The position numbers were made by a program, and so were the translations under genes. A DNA stretch of 64,000 nucleotides, from the NCBI GenBank assembly GCA_023053545.1, contig JAKZAN010000002.1, forward strand, positions 12,458,790-12,522,789. Reading direction: 5' to 3'. The notes beneath the pieces are model-generated. The model did no database searches. It was given only the letters and a program-made list of their open reading frames with translations, and was not told where the DNA came from. The stretch is from Lepidurus packardi (Eukaryota; Arthropoda; Branchiopoda; Notostraca; Triopsidae). Shown here in pieces: positions 51,562 through 62,875 of this stretch; the first letter of the stretch is position 1, and the number at the start of each line of letters is the position of its first letter.

Positions 51562-52591
51562 CTGCCAGGGCTGCGTTCTTCAGTAGAGGCTCCCCAAATC
51601 CGTTCACCACCCGTTTACCATAGAAAAGCTTCGTTGTTACTGTAAACTTGTGTGCGATGCAAGGTTGAATTACAACTAACTGTATTGACCCCAGAGTCAG
51701 CTTATTTGTACAACATCCTAGAAAGTCTTAGAAAGTATTTGAAAGTTAACGCAACGTTCACTCGAAGACAAAGCCACTTGCTAAACCCCACGACATTCGA
51801 TCAACACAGCATAGCAAAACATTTAAAATATATCTATCTATACTACAGAAATATGACAATAATGAAATGCTCTTACAGTTAAAGTAAGGCCGATTCTCAT
51901 TCCTTTAGGACTGTTTTAGAAGAGGGCATTAGCCCAACAATGAAAAGTCACTCGAGCCTCGGCCATGATAGGGTGCAAAAAAGGGATGCAGAGAAAGAAG
52001 ATCGCAACAGTGAAATATTGCATCTCAGCGTTTGCGCCCCATTAACCTTTCCCGTTGTAGTGAATCATCACAACAATGATGAAAGGTCATGTTGGATTGT
52101 TGCCTTCGCACTGTAAATAGCGTGATAGTGAACTTCATAGCTATGAACTAGCTAATGTATTGACCTGTTTAGCTAAAACAGAGATTTTTTTTAAGAATCT
52201 ACCTTGGCAACAAAGAGAAACCCGAAGTAATAGTCAAGTGTCCTAGCAATGAACTACGTGAAGCAGATGGAAAATTCCGTCCCCTTCCCAGGACAATAGG
52301 GTATATCGTTGTGTTTTTGTTTCTCCTTTAAAAACAAAAATAAATAAAAAATTCCAACAATGGAGTATCACATTCGCCCACCCTGGCAACAATACGACAT
52401 TGAAATATCGCTTCGTCCCGTTCAATTCGTTTTGTCTGCCGTTAACGGTTTTCCTTCCCGTTTGTATACCCAACAATGGCTATCATATTTCTGTTCCTCG
52501 AAAGAATTTTCGTAGTTTTTCCCCTCAACATTGGGGTTGTATAGACTACAGGATGTCAAGTTATTTTTGAAAGAAAACATGTCTTCCTTAC

Positions 52592-52951
52592 CTGGAAAAA
52601 GAGGCAGAAGCAAACCCATTGATAGTATTTGACGTATTTACGTTCGTCGTCCCTGGAACTGGATCGATCCACCCCCGGATGGGGTACTTCGACTCCCACT
52701 TTCTTCAGGTGGGCACTGGTGATGGTATAAGTGGAGTGAATCCAGCAGTAAGTGTTGAGGACATCCTCGGGGATGTCTTTGGTATGGATGCAGTCGACCG
52801 GATTGCCCACATACTGCCGGGTCGTCACGATGAGACTGAAGGCCAGTAAGATCATGACAGAGATGCTGTAATGCAGACGGAAGACGGACGAGTCGATGTG
52901 GATATGACTGACTTTGATGAGGTTCTTGAGGCCGCGGAAGATATCCAACAT
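52592..52951 (-). CDS. Innexin, first coding exon only
   Basis: Gap-junction channel subunit. The exon codes 120 residues: [13 protein letters not shown] start, a first transmembrane helix with [20 protein letters not shown], the family-typical [17 protein letters not shown] with the two conserved extracellular cysteines of loop 1, and [13 protein letters not shown] at the end, the innexin YYQWV motif at the start of transmembrane helix 2. It ends on a consensus donor (CCAG|GTAAGG) at the same place where other innexin genes have an intron after LFFQ. No following exon (usually opening with a FYxPRYLWK-type sequence) is found on the minus strand anywhere to the left. Either the intron is longer than the 52 kb available, the gene is cut off, or the region is rearranged. 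The frame stays open upstream to 53125, probably 5' UTR. Confidence 0.85.
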
Positions 52952-55900
52952 GTTGGCCGATGCTCCGGCGTGGCTCGCCGTAGTCAACCGGTGATGCGAG
53001 CGTTCAGAAAACGCTGGGAAATGAGAGGAAGAACGCGGACCCACACAGTGAACGTGGGAAGACGCACCCGCCGAGTCGGAGAGTACGAACGGACGTGGGG
53101 TGTGACCACCTTCCGGATCGGACAAGAGTCCCAGCAGAGGGTTCGAGTGCCAAAGTTGCTCGGTGCGATTATGTTTGAAATGGTCGTAGTCGAAGCTGCT
53201 GTAAGTGTTGGTGTAGTTGGTTCGGTGCGAGGAGGTGGTGGCTGCACCAGGAAGTGAGTGCAGTTCAAGATCACGCGGTGCAAGAGGTGCAGGACGGTGA
53301 CGGTGAGACCGACTTCCGCGGTGGGGACCGATTTTCGAGGGTGTGGAGTGGCCCCACTAACTACCACTGACAAACTGACTCGTCGAGTCTCCCTCACCCG
53401 GCAATGACTTCAAAACTTGTGAAATTCCCCAACTCTGGAGGGCAGAAATGAAATCACGTGAGGTTTAAGCCCCCGCCAGTCTATTTCATTTAATAAAAAG
53501 GAGATGGGAGTTGCGGAGCAGAATTTCTTCACTTCTGAGATGCCGGATATGGTAAATGACGAAGAAAAGGACAGTAAAGTGGGGGGTTTCGGGGGGATGT
53601 AAAGGAATGGTCCAGCTGTTGGTCGTGTTCCGGGATTTCTCCTCGCTACTCCCTCTCCTGTCTCTCTCTCTCTCTCTCCTCCGCGTTCTTCAGCGTAAGG
53701 TAACGAACGGGAGCTCCGGGGACTTTTGAGGACCAGGGAAGTTGTCGGAATTCCGAGCCAAGTTGGCACCAACCCCAACAATCTCTTTTTCGTTCAGCTT
53801 TTAGTTGAGGAGGTTGGGGGAAGAAGACTTGTATCAAAACTTGATGCAATTTTGCGTCCGCGGTCGAACACCGTGCTGCACCAATCAAGGGGATCGCAAT
53901 GATGTTCCCTGCGTTCGGTCGTTAACGGTTCGGCAGGCGAAGAAATTAGGGAAAAGATTTTATTTGTTCCTTATTGATCCTATGACGTAAAGGTAGTGAT
54001 CACCCGGGACGAGGTTTTTACCTGTCTCTGAAGGTCTTTTGTCTGTCGCTCTGGGTAGTCCGTAGCCACCAGTGTCGAAAGGGTTTGCTTTTTAGGGACG
54101 GAAATCTACAAACCGTCCCCCTCTCTTTTGCTTCCCCTACCCTCAAAATAACCGGTGTGAACCGTTGTTTACGACCGGTCCTTGTTAGGCACAGTAACTT
54201 GTAGCGAGGACGTTTTGACCCCTCCGGGCCTACAGGAGGCTCTTGATCCTCAAATGTTTCCAAGTTTTCGCCACACAAAAAGAAAAAGGAAGAGAGGGGA
54301 CCAGGATCTGCTCCCTCTGTCGGGCGGAGAACCCTTGCCGAAGCGAACACCCCTTTAGGCTCGTACCCCTTCTTTAGGGTCGTCGGCACGGCATGGGACG
54401 CTTACAAACCGTAGGGCAAGCAAGTAGTTTCCGCTGGTCAATCGGGTGTGTGTGTTGTCGTATGAGACCTCGTCGCACGACCCCACCATATGCACTAAAA
54501 TGCACACCCCACACTGGCAAGTAATGCGGCGGTAAAATTGCGTCACCTGCTGGACAACGGGCTGGTTGGACAGGTCGGACACGCGGGACCCTCGTCACCC
54601 ACAGCAGCTGCACAAAAACCTGCCTTGAATCGCAATTTGAGTCTGAGTCTAGGCTTGGGTCGCGTCCGTGTCCAGCTCATGACGACTCGGGCAGATTTTC
54701 ACCTTTTTCTCCAGACAGATTCCGACGTTAGGGTAGCCAGGGTAGTCGAGAGAGGTCGAAAGGGAGGATATGACTCCCCTTCCAAGGCACTGACATCGAG
54801 AGCCCATGAATTCAACCGCACAGTAGGGGATCGGGGGGCAAACTAAACCGAAACAAAAGTATCGGGAAAAGTGAGACTCGAAGAAATACTGGAAATTTTG
54901 CACTTTCCACGGAAACAACACGCCCCTCCAATATGGGGTAAAATCTGCGGTGGTCACGCCCAGCAATCCCGGGGTATTCGCTCTCCCCGATATTTCTTTA
55001 GCCTTCCTTAGCTCTGCAATGCAGGCCTGTTAGGCTTTTCGACCTCTTCCACTGAGAACACCACAACGATCACACCACAATCACACACAAACTCTTCCGA
55101 GCGAAAGAAAGAGGAAACCAAAGTCCACATCCACCGGAGGGTAAGAGGGGATAGCAACTGAAACAAGTAACCCAAGCACTGCTACAACTGGCAAAACGCT
55201 GCCTGACCGCACCGTCGGCTTCAACTGCCGACTGCCTTCTGCTCGCGGAATACCCTACCCGCGCCCGCTTGGTAGCTGCACGGAATCCCTCCTCGGCGCG
55301 TACTGGATGTTCCTTGACTTCGGCGCTAGCTGTTTCTGCCTTCCGATTTCCCGCAGAACCTTTGGTTGGGAGGGGGGAAGGCTCCCCGGAGCAGGCGCTG
55401 CAGCGACTGTCTAACTGTGTATATACAAAGTCTATACCTATTTTCGGCTTATACCGTCCGCCCTCCCCACCGTCCACCGCCCCACCTTCCCTTTCCCCTC
55501 CATGTCGGCGTAAAAGCCTAATTGTAGGTTGTTACTAATACGTCAGTGCTATTTGGTAACACAGTCCCCCCTTTCCCCCTCCCACCTCCCTTTCCAAACT
55601 TCCAAGTTGGACCGAAAACGCCAGAAACTTTGGACTCAAAGTTCCAGTTGAATCTGATTGAAAACTCGGGGGAACTCCTCCGACCTTCTTCCGATTCGTA
55701 CAAGTTGAGGGTAGGTTGGGTCTTGTTCTCGGAAATTTCTCCAAGGTTATTAACTCCATGAATTCTGTTGACTGTCTGTCTACAGAGGATCTGTTACGTG
55801 AGATTAGGGTCATGGATATAAGAAGGATTTATCGGAATTCTATGAACTTGCATGGCTTCTGTCAATCTACTTTACGAAAGAGCCGGTCTACGTTGGCTCA
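52952..55900. other. Upstream flank of the innexin exon, no gene seen
   Basis: Could include the innexin 5' UTR and promoter. A TC repeat lies at about 53663-53678. Open frames of 75-135 codons on both strands show no domain. No TATA box can be tied to the innexin exon with confidence. Confidence 0.5.
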
Positions 55901-56147
55901 ATTCAGTGTTGGTTCAGTGAGCCAACACTGAATGCTCAGTTCAACACTAAATGTTAGTTCAAAACCGAATAGTCAGTGATGAATACAACATTCAGTGTTG
56001 CTCTCAATTCAGTGTTGGTTCAATGAGCCAACACTGATCGAACCAACACAACACTGAATGCTCAGTTCAACACGAAATGTGAGTTCAACATTGAATCTTC
56101 AATGATGAATACAACATTCAGTGTTGCTCATTGAACCAACACGGAAC
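55901..56147. repeat. Tandem palindromic CAGTGTTGG repeat
   Basis: Near-perfect 33-bp palindrome at 55901-55933 (ATTCAGTGTTGG ... CCAACACTGAAT), a second copy at 56007-56038 and a partial third at about 56117-56147. Spacing is about 106 bp, and intervening segments (AATGCTCAGTTCAACAC, GATGAATACAACATTC) also repeat. Short CAGTGAAC-type repeats of similar flavour occur at about 62898-62990. Likely a satellite or MITE cluster. Confidence 0.85.
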
Positions 56148-57317
56148 ATTCTACAGAAAACGATACCGCCAACGCGGAAAGGAACAGGCAAATTAGCAAA
56201 ACAGATGATACATATGCTTAAACAGTTATGATACAAGGGGAGTCAAAAGAAACTTAAAAAGAATGGAACGCAAACAGACAAAAATAAATAAAAATGAAAA
56301 AACGAAGAGAGGAGCAGAACATCCTTAGTGTAAACACAACCATCAACAGAGTTTCCATGCGTCATTACATTTATAGGTGCATTATGCAGCTCCAGAACAA
56401 AAGTTTGAAAAAAAACAATATTTTTTTAAAAATTTAGAATCACAAACGGACTCTAAATAAATGTACAATTAATTTGCGTAGGAAGAATGATAATGAATGT
56501 GAAGTAAATTGCAGGGAAGGGGAGGAGTTTATGCGAAGGGATATTTAGAGGTTTACGTATCTGTAGGAGGAAGAATTATACGTGGCATGGATGATTTGGG
56601 GGGTTTTGATTGTTGTATACGCGAGCTGACGGATCCGAGTTGGTAGACATGCTGAGTAACGATTGACCCTGCCACGGGGTGGCGAAGACAGACGATGGCA
56701 CAGTACAAGCAAGCTGCCTGATGATAAAGGTGCAGTATATCATGACTTCGGGTCAGGGGTTGGTCAGGTTATATAGTAATAAAAAAATAAAATAAAGGTT
56801 GATGAGCACCAGCAGAGCTACTGTACGTTGGCGTGTGTCGTGTGTTATGTGTGGGTATGATAGTCTCGGATCCCCTTTGGTACAATTAGAAACATGCCGT
56901 GACATCTATTTTGCATGTGGTCGCCAGGGAATTCGCTGACATGAGAAGAATTATGACTTGGTTTGGATAAGGGTTTTGTCTTAGCTTGGGTTTGTCCTCA
57001 TCGTAAAAAGGAAGCAATTAAACTCATAGAGGGGATTTTCGGGGAGGATCAATTTCCTTATTAGGATTCTGTTTTTCCAGATTCAGCATAGTGTTGAAAT
57101 TGAAAGGCTCTTTACGTAATGGTGCGTTATGAAGGCTCCCGTATTGCTTTCGTAGGGAAGCGATTGTATGGAAAGGCAGAAGCGGTCTTTTCGTAAAAAT
57201 TACGGTACAGTTTAGAAAACTTTGAACAGTAATGTAGGTAATATTATCAGAAAAGGCATGACAGTTGTATTTCTTTTATTTGTGCATAAACAAATTTGGA
57301 AAATGCAAATTCATTTT
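56148..57317. other. Flank downstream of the HEPN-TPR gene
   Basis: Mostly featureless AT-rich DNA. A possible minus-strand exon at 56576-56717 is described in the findings; support is weak. Confidence 0.45.
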
Positions 57318-60300
57318 TCACCTATAGGAAAACTTGCGAAATTGCGAATTTGAATACGGGCACGTCCTAGATATTACTTCAGTGTATTTTCTAGTAAAAA
57401 TTTCATGCGAATTGAGTACTTGATTTTTAGTCTTAACCTCCTTGCTGTTTCGTGCGCACAAAGAATGCGCGCTCATAAACACCCATGCAAAGGTACGGAA
57501 GCGGGATAGTCGATGAAGAAGGATAGCCTGCACTCGAAATGGATCCGTCAGTCTATCTATCTTAAGCCCTTTTGTGTTATGCAAGGATTTAAAAAAAGAA
57601 GACATTTTCTCTTCAACTTTGTTCTTTTGTTCAACTTTTTTCATTTCAAAGTACGCACTAATCAAGTTTTTGCCTTGGGAAAGTTTTTCGTAAGGAAGGA
57701 AACAAGGCAGTAATTGCTTCTCACTCTCCAATCCTTTTTCATAGTAGGTTCTTACTGCTTCGTCAATTGGACGAATGTTTTTCTTCAAACTTTCTTCCGG
57801 AATGGTTCGAGCCATGGCGTAGTACGCATTTGGGACAAATCGATGATCTTTAGGCGCACGGTTAAGAAATACTTCATAGCAATCTATGACGTTCTTCATA
57901 TCAGCATTTTCTTTATAGTTTTTGGGATGAAATTCATTGTTTGTCACAACAGCTTTCAAGAACATAAATTCAAAGTTCTCTGGAAACAAATCCAAACTTT
58001 TTTGCGCTTGTTCTATGCCTTCATGGAACAGTTTGAGATTGATTTTCATGTTGACTAAAGCCTCGTAGAAAAACTGAACATTCGGGTATATACGTGTGCA
58101 CATTTGAACGAACTTGATGTTTTCTTCACTAGAATTAATTTGTAAGTGTGCGTAGCATATTCTCGCGTAACGATCCATTTCGCAAGTTTGACGTTCCGCT
58201 TCGGATAGATTTTCCTTCACAATATCCGTCAGTAAAGCTTTATGACTCTCCTCCTCATTACAGAAAACGTCTGACATTGTTTCAAAACACTGGGCCGCTT
58301 CTGCAATTATAGAATTACCAGTTGTAGCTTTCGGAGATTCTTCATAGCTGTATAGCCCACTTAGTGCTAACTTATAATGTCCAATTGCTTTGTGGACTTG
58401 TTGAGCATAGACTCGACCTTGCGAAGCGTATTCTTCTATTACTTTATCGTTGTTAGTGTCGTGCATATAAAAGTTATGATAAACTGTTGAAGGCACGGCA
58501 AAACTCCGCCAACGAGGATCGAAGAACAAGTATCTGTCTATTCTATCTTTCTCAGACAAGTTGCTCGAAGGAAGATTATCTTCCCATTCTTCCACTTCGT
58601 CCCAAATGGTTTTTTCTTCTTGTGCTTTGCATTTTTCCTCGAATTCTTCTTGGATTGACGTTGCTCGGATTTCCTTTGCTTCAACAGCAAACTCGAACCA
58701 TTTCCAAGCTTGTCCAACGTCTAGGTTATATCGATAATGTAGAGCTAAAGCCAGCATTGCACGTGCATTTTTGCGCTGAGCTGCCAGTTTCCAGTACTGT
58801 ACAGCTTTTACTGGATGGCTCACAGGAACTCCCCTCCCGATGTTATACATCACAGCGAGGTTGTAGGCAGACGGACCGAACCCCCGGTGAGCAGCGCGCT
58901 CGTACCACCAAAAAGTCTGTAAAGAAGAAGTTGTAATTTAGTAGGTAATTATTTCACATCATCTTTCACATCGCGAAGCATATGCTAAATACTATATGGG
59001 AACTACTCTTACTTTTTTCCCTAACTTGGTTAATGAATGCATTATATGCACAAAATATTGTTACTGGAACATTATATACTCATTACTATAGAAAGGAATT
59101 TGTTATTACCCTATAATCGGATAGCTTGATATCCACACCTTCATCGTACATCATTGCAATACAATGCATAGCAGAAAGGACGCCCTCGTTTACCCGACCA
59201 TTGGGTAAGAAACTCGGCATTTTAGCGGCTTGGTTGAACAGTTCGAACGCCCTTCGATAATCCTTCTTAAAACCTAGCCCCTTTTGGGTTAAACGTGCCA
59301 GTACGTAGATTCCTCGAGCTTTTCCTTCGTCCGCAGCTTTAGTAAAGTGGTTCGCTACCGCTTCAAAATCTACGACGATATCTATTCCAAAGCCAAGATA
59401 CCAAGTGTCTTCTACTTCAATTCCCATCTTCTTCAATTTGCCTAAAAATTCCTCTTGTAACTCTTCAGTAATCTTTTCCTTCCGACGTTGGATGATCTGT
59501 TCTATCATCAATTCAATGGTCAGCGGATGCCTCTCCAAAGTATCCATATTTTCTAAATATTCTTGCACATCCATATTTTCTAAATATTGTTGCACATCCG
59601 TAGGTTCCCGTTTTCGACTTTGAACAAGTTCCTGACGACATTCGTTTCTTCGTGTCCGTACAATCTCCAGACATGGATCCAAACTCAGAGTTTCATCATA
59701 GGCTTCAATAGCCTTTTCGTACTTCTCCAACAGCTTGTATGCATCACCTAAACGCAAATGAACTTCAATCCATAAGGGATGCAAATGGGCCGCTTCTTTC
59801 GCGTCCTTCTTGGCACGCTTTGCGAAATCCTGATAGCGCTCCTCGTGATAGCGCTCCTCTTTCGCCATCTGGATGTAGGCAGCAGAACGATAGCAGAACA
59901 GCACGCCCTGCTCTTCTTCCGTAAGCGAGACAACTTTGAGAGCGTTATCAAATTTCTCAATAGCGTTCGCATAATCTTCGTATTCGAGCGCTTTGTTGCC
60001 TTCCTTTTTTAGTTTGTTTGCTTCGGCGTTCGAAACGACCGTTGAAAAAAGGGAAGAGGAATCTGAAGTACGGAACTTGATTTCCTCCTCAATCTCGTCA
60101 ATCCGGGCGGTAGGCACATTACGGGACTTCAGAAGGCTAATCAAAGTTTTCCACTTGTCGCAGAATTCGGCTTGAGGGATTTCTTTGGAACGGTGATGGG
60201 CTAAATAATTCCTTATTTCTACTGCGGCTTCCATCCACTTTTTTTCTTCTTCCGAAATCCATTCGCTGTTTAACGAACGTAAGACATGGGAAACGGCGGT

Positions 60301-60534
60301 CAGATCCCAATTCTCAATGTCTCCTTTGTCGATTTTTTTCTTTATATCTTTATTGGCTCCTTTGTAAACGTTAGTAGTTTCCTTAAGGAAACTTATAGAC
60401 TCGGGAGAGCCGTTCCAATTGTAGCCACGCACCTTTTTCCATATTTTCAGAAACAATTTCTGAAGCTCTTCTGCGACGTAGTCCACCAGAAAGGTCAACT
60501 GAAGCCAATTTACGTACTCACCCAACCCTTTCAT
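57318..60534 (-). CDS. HEPN domain, TPR and Sel1-repeat protein
   Basis: Two exons: 59110-60534 and 57318-58916, 193-bp phase-0 intron (GGG|GTAATA, TTTACAG); about 1007 aa. Residues 1-150 resemble a DZIP3-type HEPN domain and contain R108-NYLA-H113, the R-x4-H motif that forms the RNase site in active HEPN proteins. TPR units follow at about 172-202 (ANKLKKEGNKALEYEDYANA) and about 252-288 (RLGDAYKLLEKYEKAIEAYD). A short duplication gives two copies of DVQ[QE]YLENMD at about 313-331. Sel1-like repeats run from about 393 across the intron (FTKAADEGKARG, FELFNQAAKM, WWYERAAHRG, YWKLAAQRKNARAM, WFEFAVEAKE), and further helical TPR-like units fill the C-terminal half. No signal peptide, so cytosolic. 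Such combinations suggest a scaffold or chaperone-adaptor, perhaps in RNA handling or innate defence; function is inferred. The last 60 residues look unlike the rest. Confidence 0.85.
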
Positions 60535-61277
60535 GTTTTATCTTTTCGTTTGCTGAATCAAACTTGGTAGTTGTATTGGAATAATGAACTTGTTAGCAGC
60601 CCAGCAGTCACTCGGCTAAACAAGCAACAGGAACAGGGTGTAGTCTTCCAAAAAAGCTCCAAGGCCAAGGCAGTCGCTTTCAAAAAACTAGAGATGACAA
60701 GATGCAGCAATTAAGGATATTATTTTCACTGCATATCGCTGTAAATTTGGAGGTTTAATTGCAACTGCGTTATATTTAGTTTAATTACGGAGCTCATTAT
60801 TACAATGTGTGAATTAGATTATACTAAATAAAATTACGTGTGGCAGTATTATACCAGATGTCTGTATAGCAGGACAAATGGCAAGAGAGCCAATGGCAAA
60901 CGAAAAATCATCGCAAGAAGACGAGTGTTGATTTGGGTGGGATGGAGCTTTACTGATTGCATCTTGGCAATGGGTAAAGCTCCATCCCACCCAAAAGAGA
61001 ACAGAAAACAGCCAGTGAGTGTTGAGGGCAACGAGGTTAAATTAATTCAAATATTATTCAAATACATGTTTCGATTGCTTTGTTACTAGCCACCTTCCAT
61101 TTTCATATGTCATTGACACGGCATGATGAACGATGCGAAAGAACGAAAATAAGAAAATGGCATCAGTCCAAACAATGTTGTTGGCAAACAAATTCGCAGC
61201 TTGTAAATCTAGTTTTTTTATTTATGAAAGATCTTATTTCCTTGTTTCTAGCAAGGCTGAAACCGGCAAACTCGGTT
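60535..61277. other. Intergenic DNA
   Basis: Promoter-side DNA of the HEPN-TPR gene and more. A palindrome with GGGTGGGATGGAGCTTTA/TAAAGCTCCATCCCACCC arms lies at about 60937-60991 around a spacer of about 19 bp. No gene seen. Confidence 0.55.
60937..60991. repeat. Perfect-arm hairpin, about 18-bp arms
   Basis: Left arm TGGGTGGGATGGAGCTTTA and right arm TAAAGCTCCATCCCACCC are exact complements over 18 bp, with CCAA/TTGG-rich spacer. Long and perfect enough to form a stable RNA stem if transcribed. Confidence 0.85.
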
Positions 61278-61598
61278 TCAGCCCAGCTGGAAGCAATACA
61301 GATTAGATAATGTTGGGGGGATATATATGTATGTATCCAGTCTTCTCTGTTGGAAGACAAGACACGATGTCACCAACACCAAAAGCACGAAAAACCAAAC
61401 TGAACTGGATAAAGTTAGCATTATCAGGTTGAAATTCGCTTTAGAAAAGACGAAAATGTATATGGCGATTGTGAAAATGAATCCGCAAAGCATTACCGTT
61501 TTCTGAAAAAAGAAACATCTTTGTCTTACAGACATGAACATAGGGAAAGAAAAAATTCTAAAACAATTGATTACATTCTGTAAAGCAAACAGAGGCAT
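61278..61598 (-). CDS. Possible small membrane-protein exon, uncertain
   Basis: An open minus-strand frame with two hydrophobic stretches (CGFIFTIAIYIFVF and SVWFFVLLVLVTSCLVF). An acceptor TTTTTTTCAG at about 61506-61515 would start an exon just before the first hydrophobic stretch. A decayed copy exists at 43845-44035, where the frame is broken, so the sequence belongs to a repeated family rather than a unique gene. I do not recognise it; it may be a retroelement piece. Confidence 0.3.
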   Translation of the reverse strand: MPLFALQNVINCFRIFSFPMFMSVRQRCFFFQKTVMLCGFIFTIAIYIFVFSKANFNLIMLTLSSSVWFFVLLVLVTSCLVFQQRRLDTYIYIPPTLSNLYCFQLG

Positions 61599-61730
61599 AA
61601 TTTTGACTGGAACACAAAGAATTAAAGTTTAATTTAACGCAATTCGAAAAGACCAGTGAAAATAAAGAAAAATTACAGTTTAGAAATTACAGTCTAGAAG
61701 GCAGTAGAGTATTCTAGACTGTCCTCATAT

Positions 61731-61940
61731 TTAGCACGCCCCTTTATCTGACTTTTTCCCGAATGTTCCTTTTTTTACCTTGTGTTTGCCACGTTGTACT
61801 GGCGTACTACGTTTTGTCACCATATACGTAAAGTGGCACTGGACTGGGAGTCGATAACATGCATTCGGGCACGCATTCAAGTGATACATAGTCTCGTGAG
61901 CTAATCTATCTTCCGTCTTTTCGTCAAATAAATCTTTCAT
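61731..61940 (-). CDS. Possible 69-aa basic peptide, uncertain
   Basis: Starts MKDLFDEKTEDRLAHE with a real ATG, contains three Cys and a Lys-rich C-terminus (KHKVKKGTFGKKSDKGAC). The dispersed repeat at 61975-62180 lies directly upstream on the same strand. No homolog is known to me; it may be chance. Confidence 0.2.
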   Translation of the reverse strand: MKDLFDEKTEDRLAHETMYHLNACPNACYRLPVQCHFTYMVTKRSTPVQRGKHKVKKGTFGKKSDKGAC

Positions 61941-61974
61941 TCCCCCTTTTTCGCAATTTTCCAGTGAAAATTAC

Positions 61975-62180
61975 AGGAAAAACAATCATTAGGTAGCTCT
62001 GAGGCTTTTTTTCTTTACTAGAATTACTGAAAGCTATTTCGATACCGCGAACTACTTACAAAATCCAAAAAGTGCTAGGAAACTGCCCCCTTCAATATCA
62101 GAGAAGCCCAATGAAAGGGTTTCGTTTTATTTCAGTTTTTATCACATCAGTGTCTAACAGAAAATCCGGCCATACAGACT
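61975..62180 (-). repeat. Dispersed repeat, copy 2
   Basis: Inverted relative to copy 1 at 41255-41470, with the same ordered landmarks. See that entry. Its plus-strand sequence includes CGATACCGCGAACTACTT and GGAAACTGCCCCCTTCAATA. Confidence 0.85.
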
Positions 62181-62737
62181 ACTTTGAAAAATAAACCAAA
62201 CAAGTTGCCATCGCATACATATATAAACACATACAATGTGTAAATATGTGCGTATGTACATATATTAACACTGCAAGGCAAAGGTAAAGATTTAATTTTT
62301 AGGGAACCCATTCCACTTAGGAAGAAATTGTTTTTGTTAATCGTTTTCAGGTGGACCAGACACCTTTGACACCTGACAGGAAACACTTGACATGACTCTA
62401 CTAACAACAGTAACTAATCCTCGTCACATAGACATAACTCTTGGTATGACTTTTAGTCTTGGTTAGCGTATTTCATTAATCTAAATGTGGTGATACGATG
62501 CTTGGGGTTTTGACTCGTATAGAGCTTTTGCCAAATTACGCCTCTCGCGGCAAGAGTTGGCGAAATCCGCCATTTTGAGTACATTTAAGTGAAGGTAAAC
62601 AAACAACACCAAACTGTTTTCCGTGAATATTGGTTTTGCTTACAGCTGCAACAAGTAGCTCGGGTAAAAAAAAAAAAAGCAAAAAGAGTGTCGGTAGGTA
62701 ATCTTGACTTAGCTTAGGTTTAATAAAACCTGAAAAA

Positions 62738-62875
62738 ATGCCCAGCTGCTGTGTTGCTTGTGTACAGAACACTGAAGATCAAACCAAGGAAAGCAAGGGC
62801 CGAAGATAACATTCATCAATTACCAAAGGAGCCAAAGTTACAGGAGAAATTTGTTTCGTGTGTAAGGCAGAACTT
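62738..62875 (+). pseudogene. Frameshifted THAP-domain fragment
   Basis: ATG at 62738 reads MPSCCVACVQNTEDQTKESK, fitting the C-x2-C start of a THAP zinc finger, then hits a stop after GRR. One base away the frame continues IHQLPKEPKLQEKFV, matching the F-H-x-L/F-P-K core of THAP domains. The later C-x2-H pair is not evident. THAP domains occur in transcription regulators and in P-element-type transposases, so this could be a gene fragment or transposon remnant. Confidence 0.6.

Larger units (their letters stand above)
50536..52591. other. Non-coding stretch with local duplications
   Basis: No gene recognised. Two direct duplications: about 50840-50904 with 50944-51009, and about 51372-51450 with 51474-51561 (separate entries). 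Other open frames have no domain. The missing later exons of the innexin gene should lie in this direction but I do not find them. Confidence 0.5.

Noticed and set aside
52871-53257. Plus-strand 128-codon frame opposite the innexin exon
   Set aside because: It is antisense to a clear innexin exon and has no domain of its own.
55070-55477. Minus-strand 135-codon Ser/Ala/Arg-rich frame
   Set aside because: No recognisable features; could be innexin 5' flank read by chance.
56780-56890. A solo LTR or its end (AATAAAGG followed by GTGT-rich sequence)
   Set aside because: No TG...CA ends, target duplication or partner LTR could be found.
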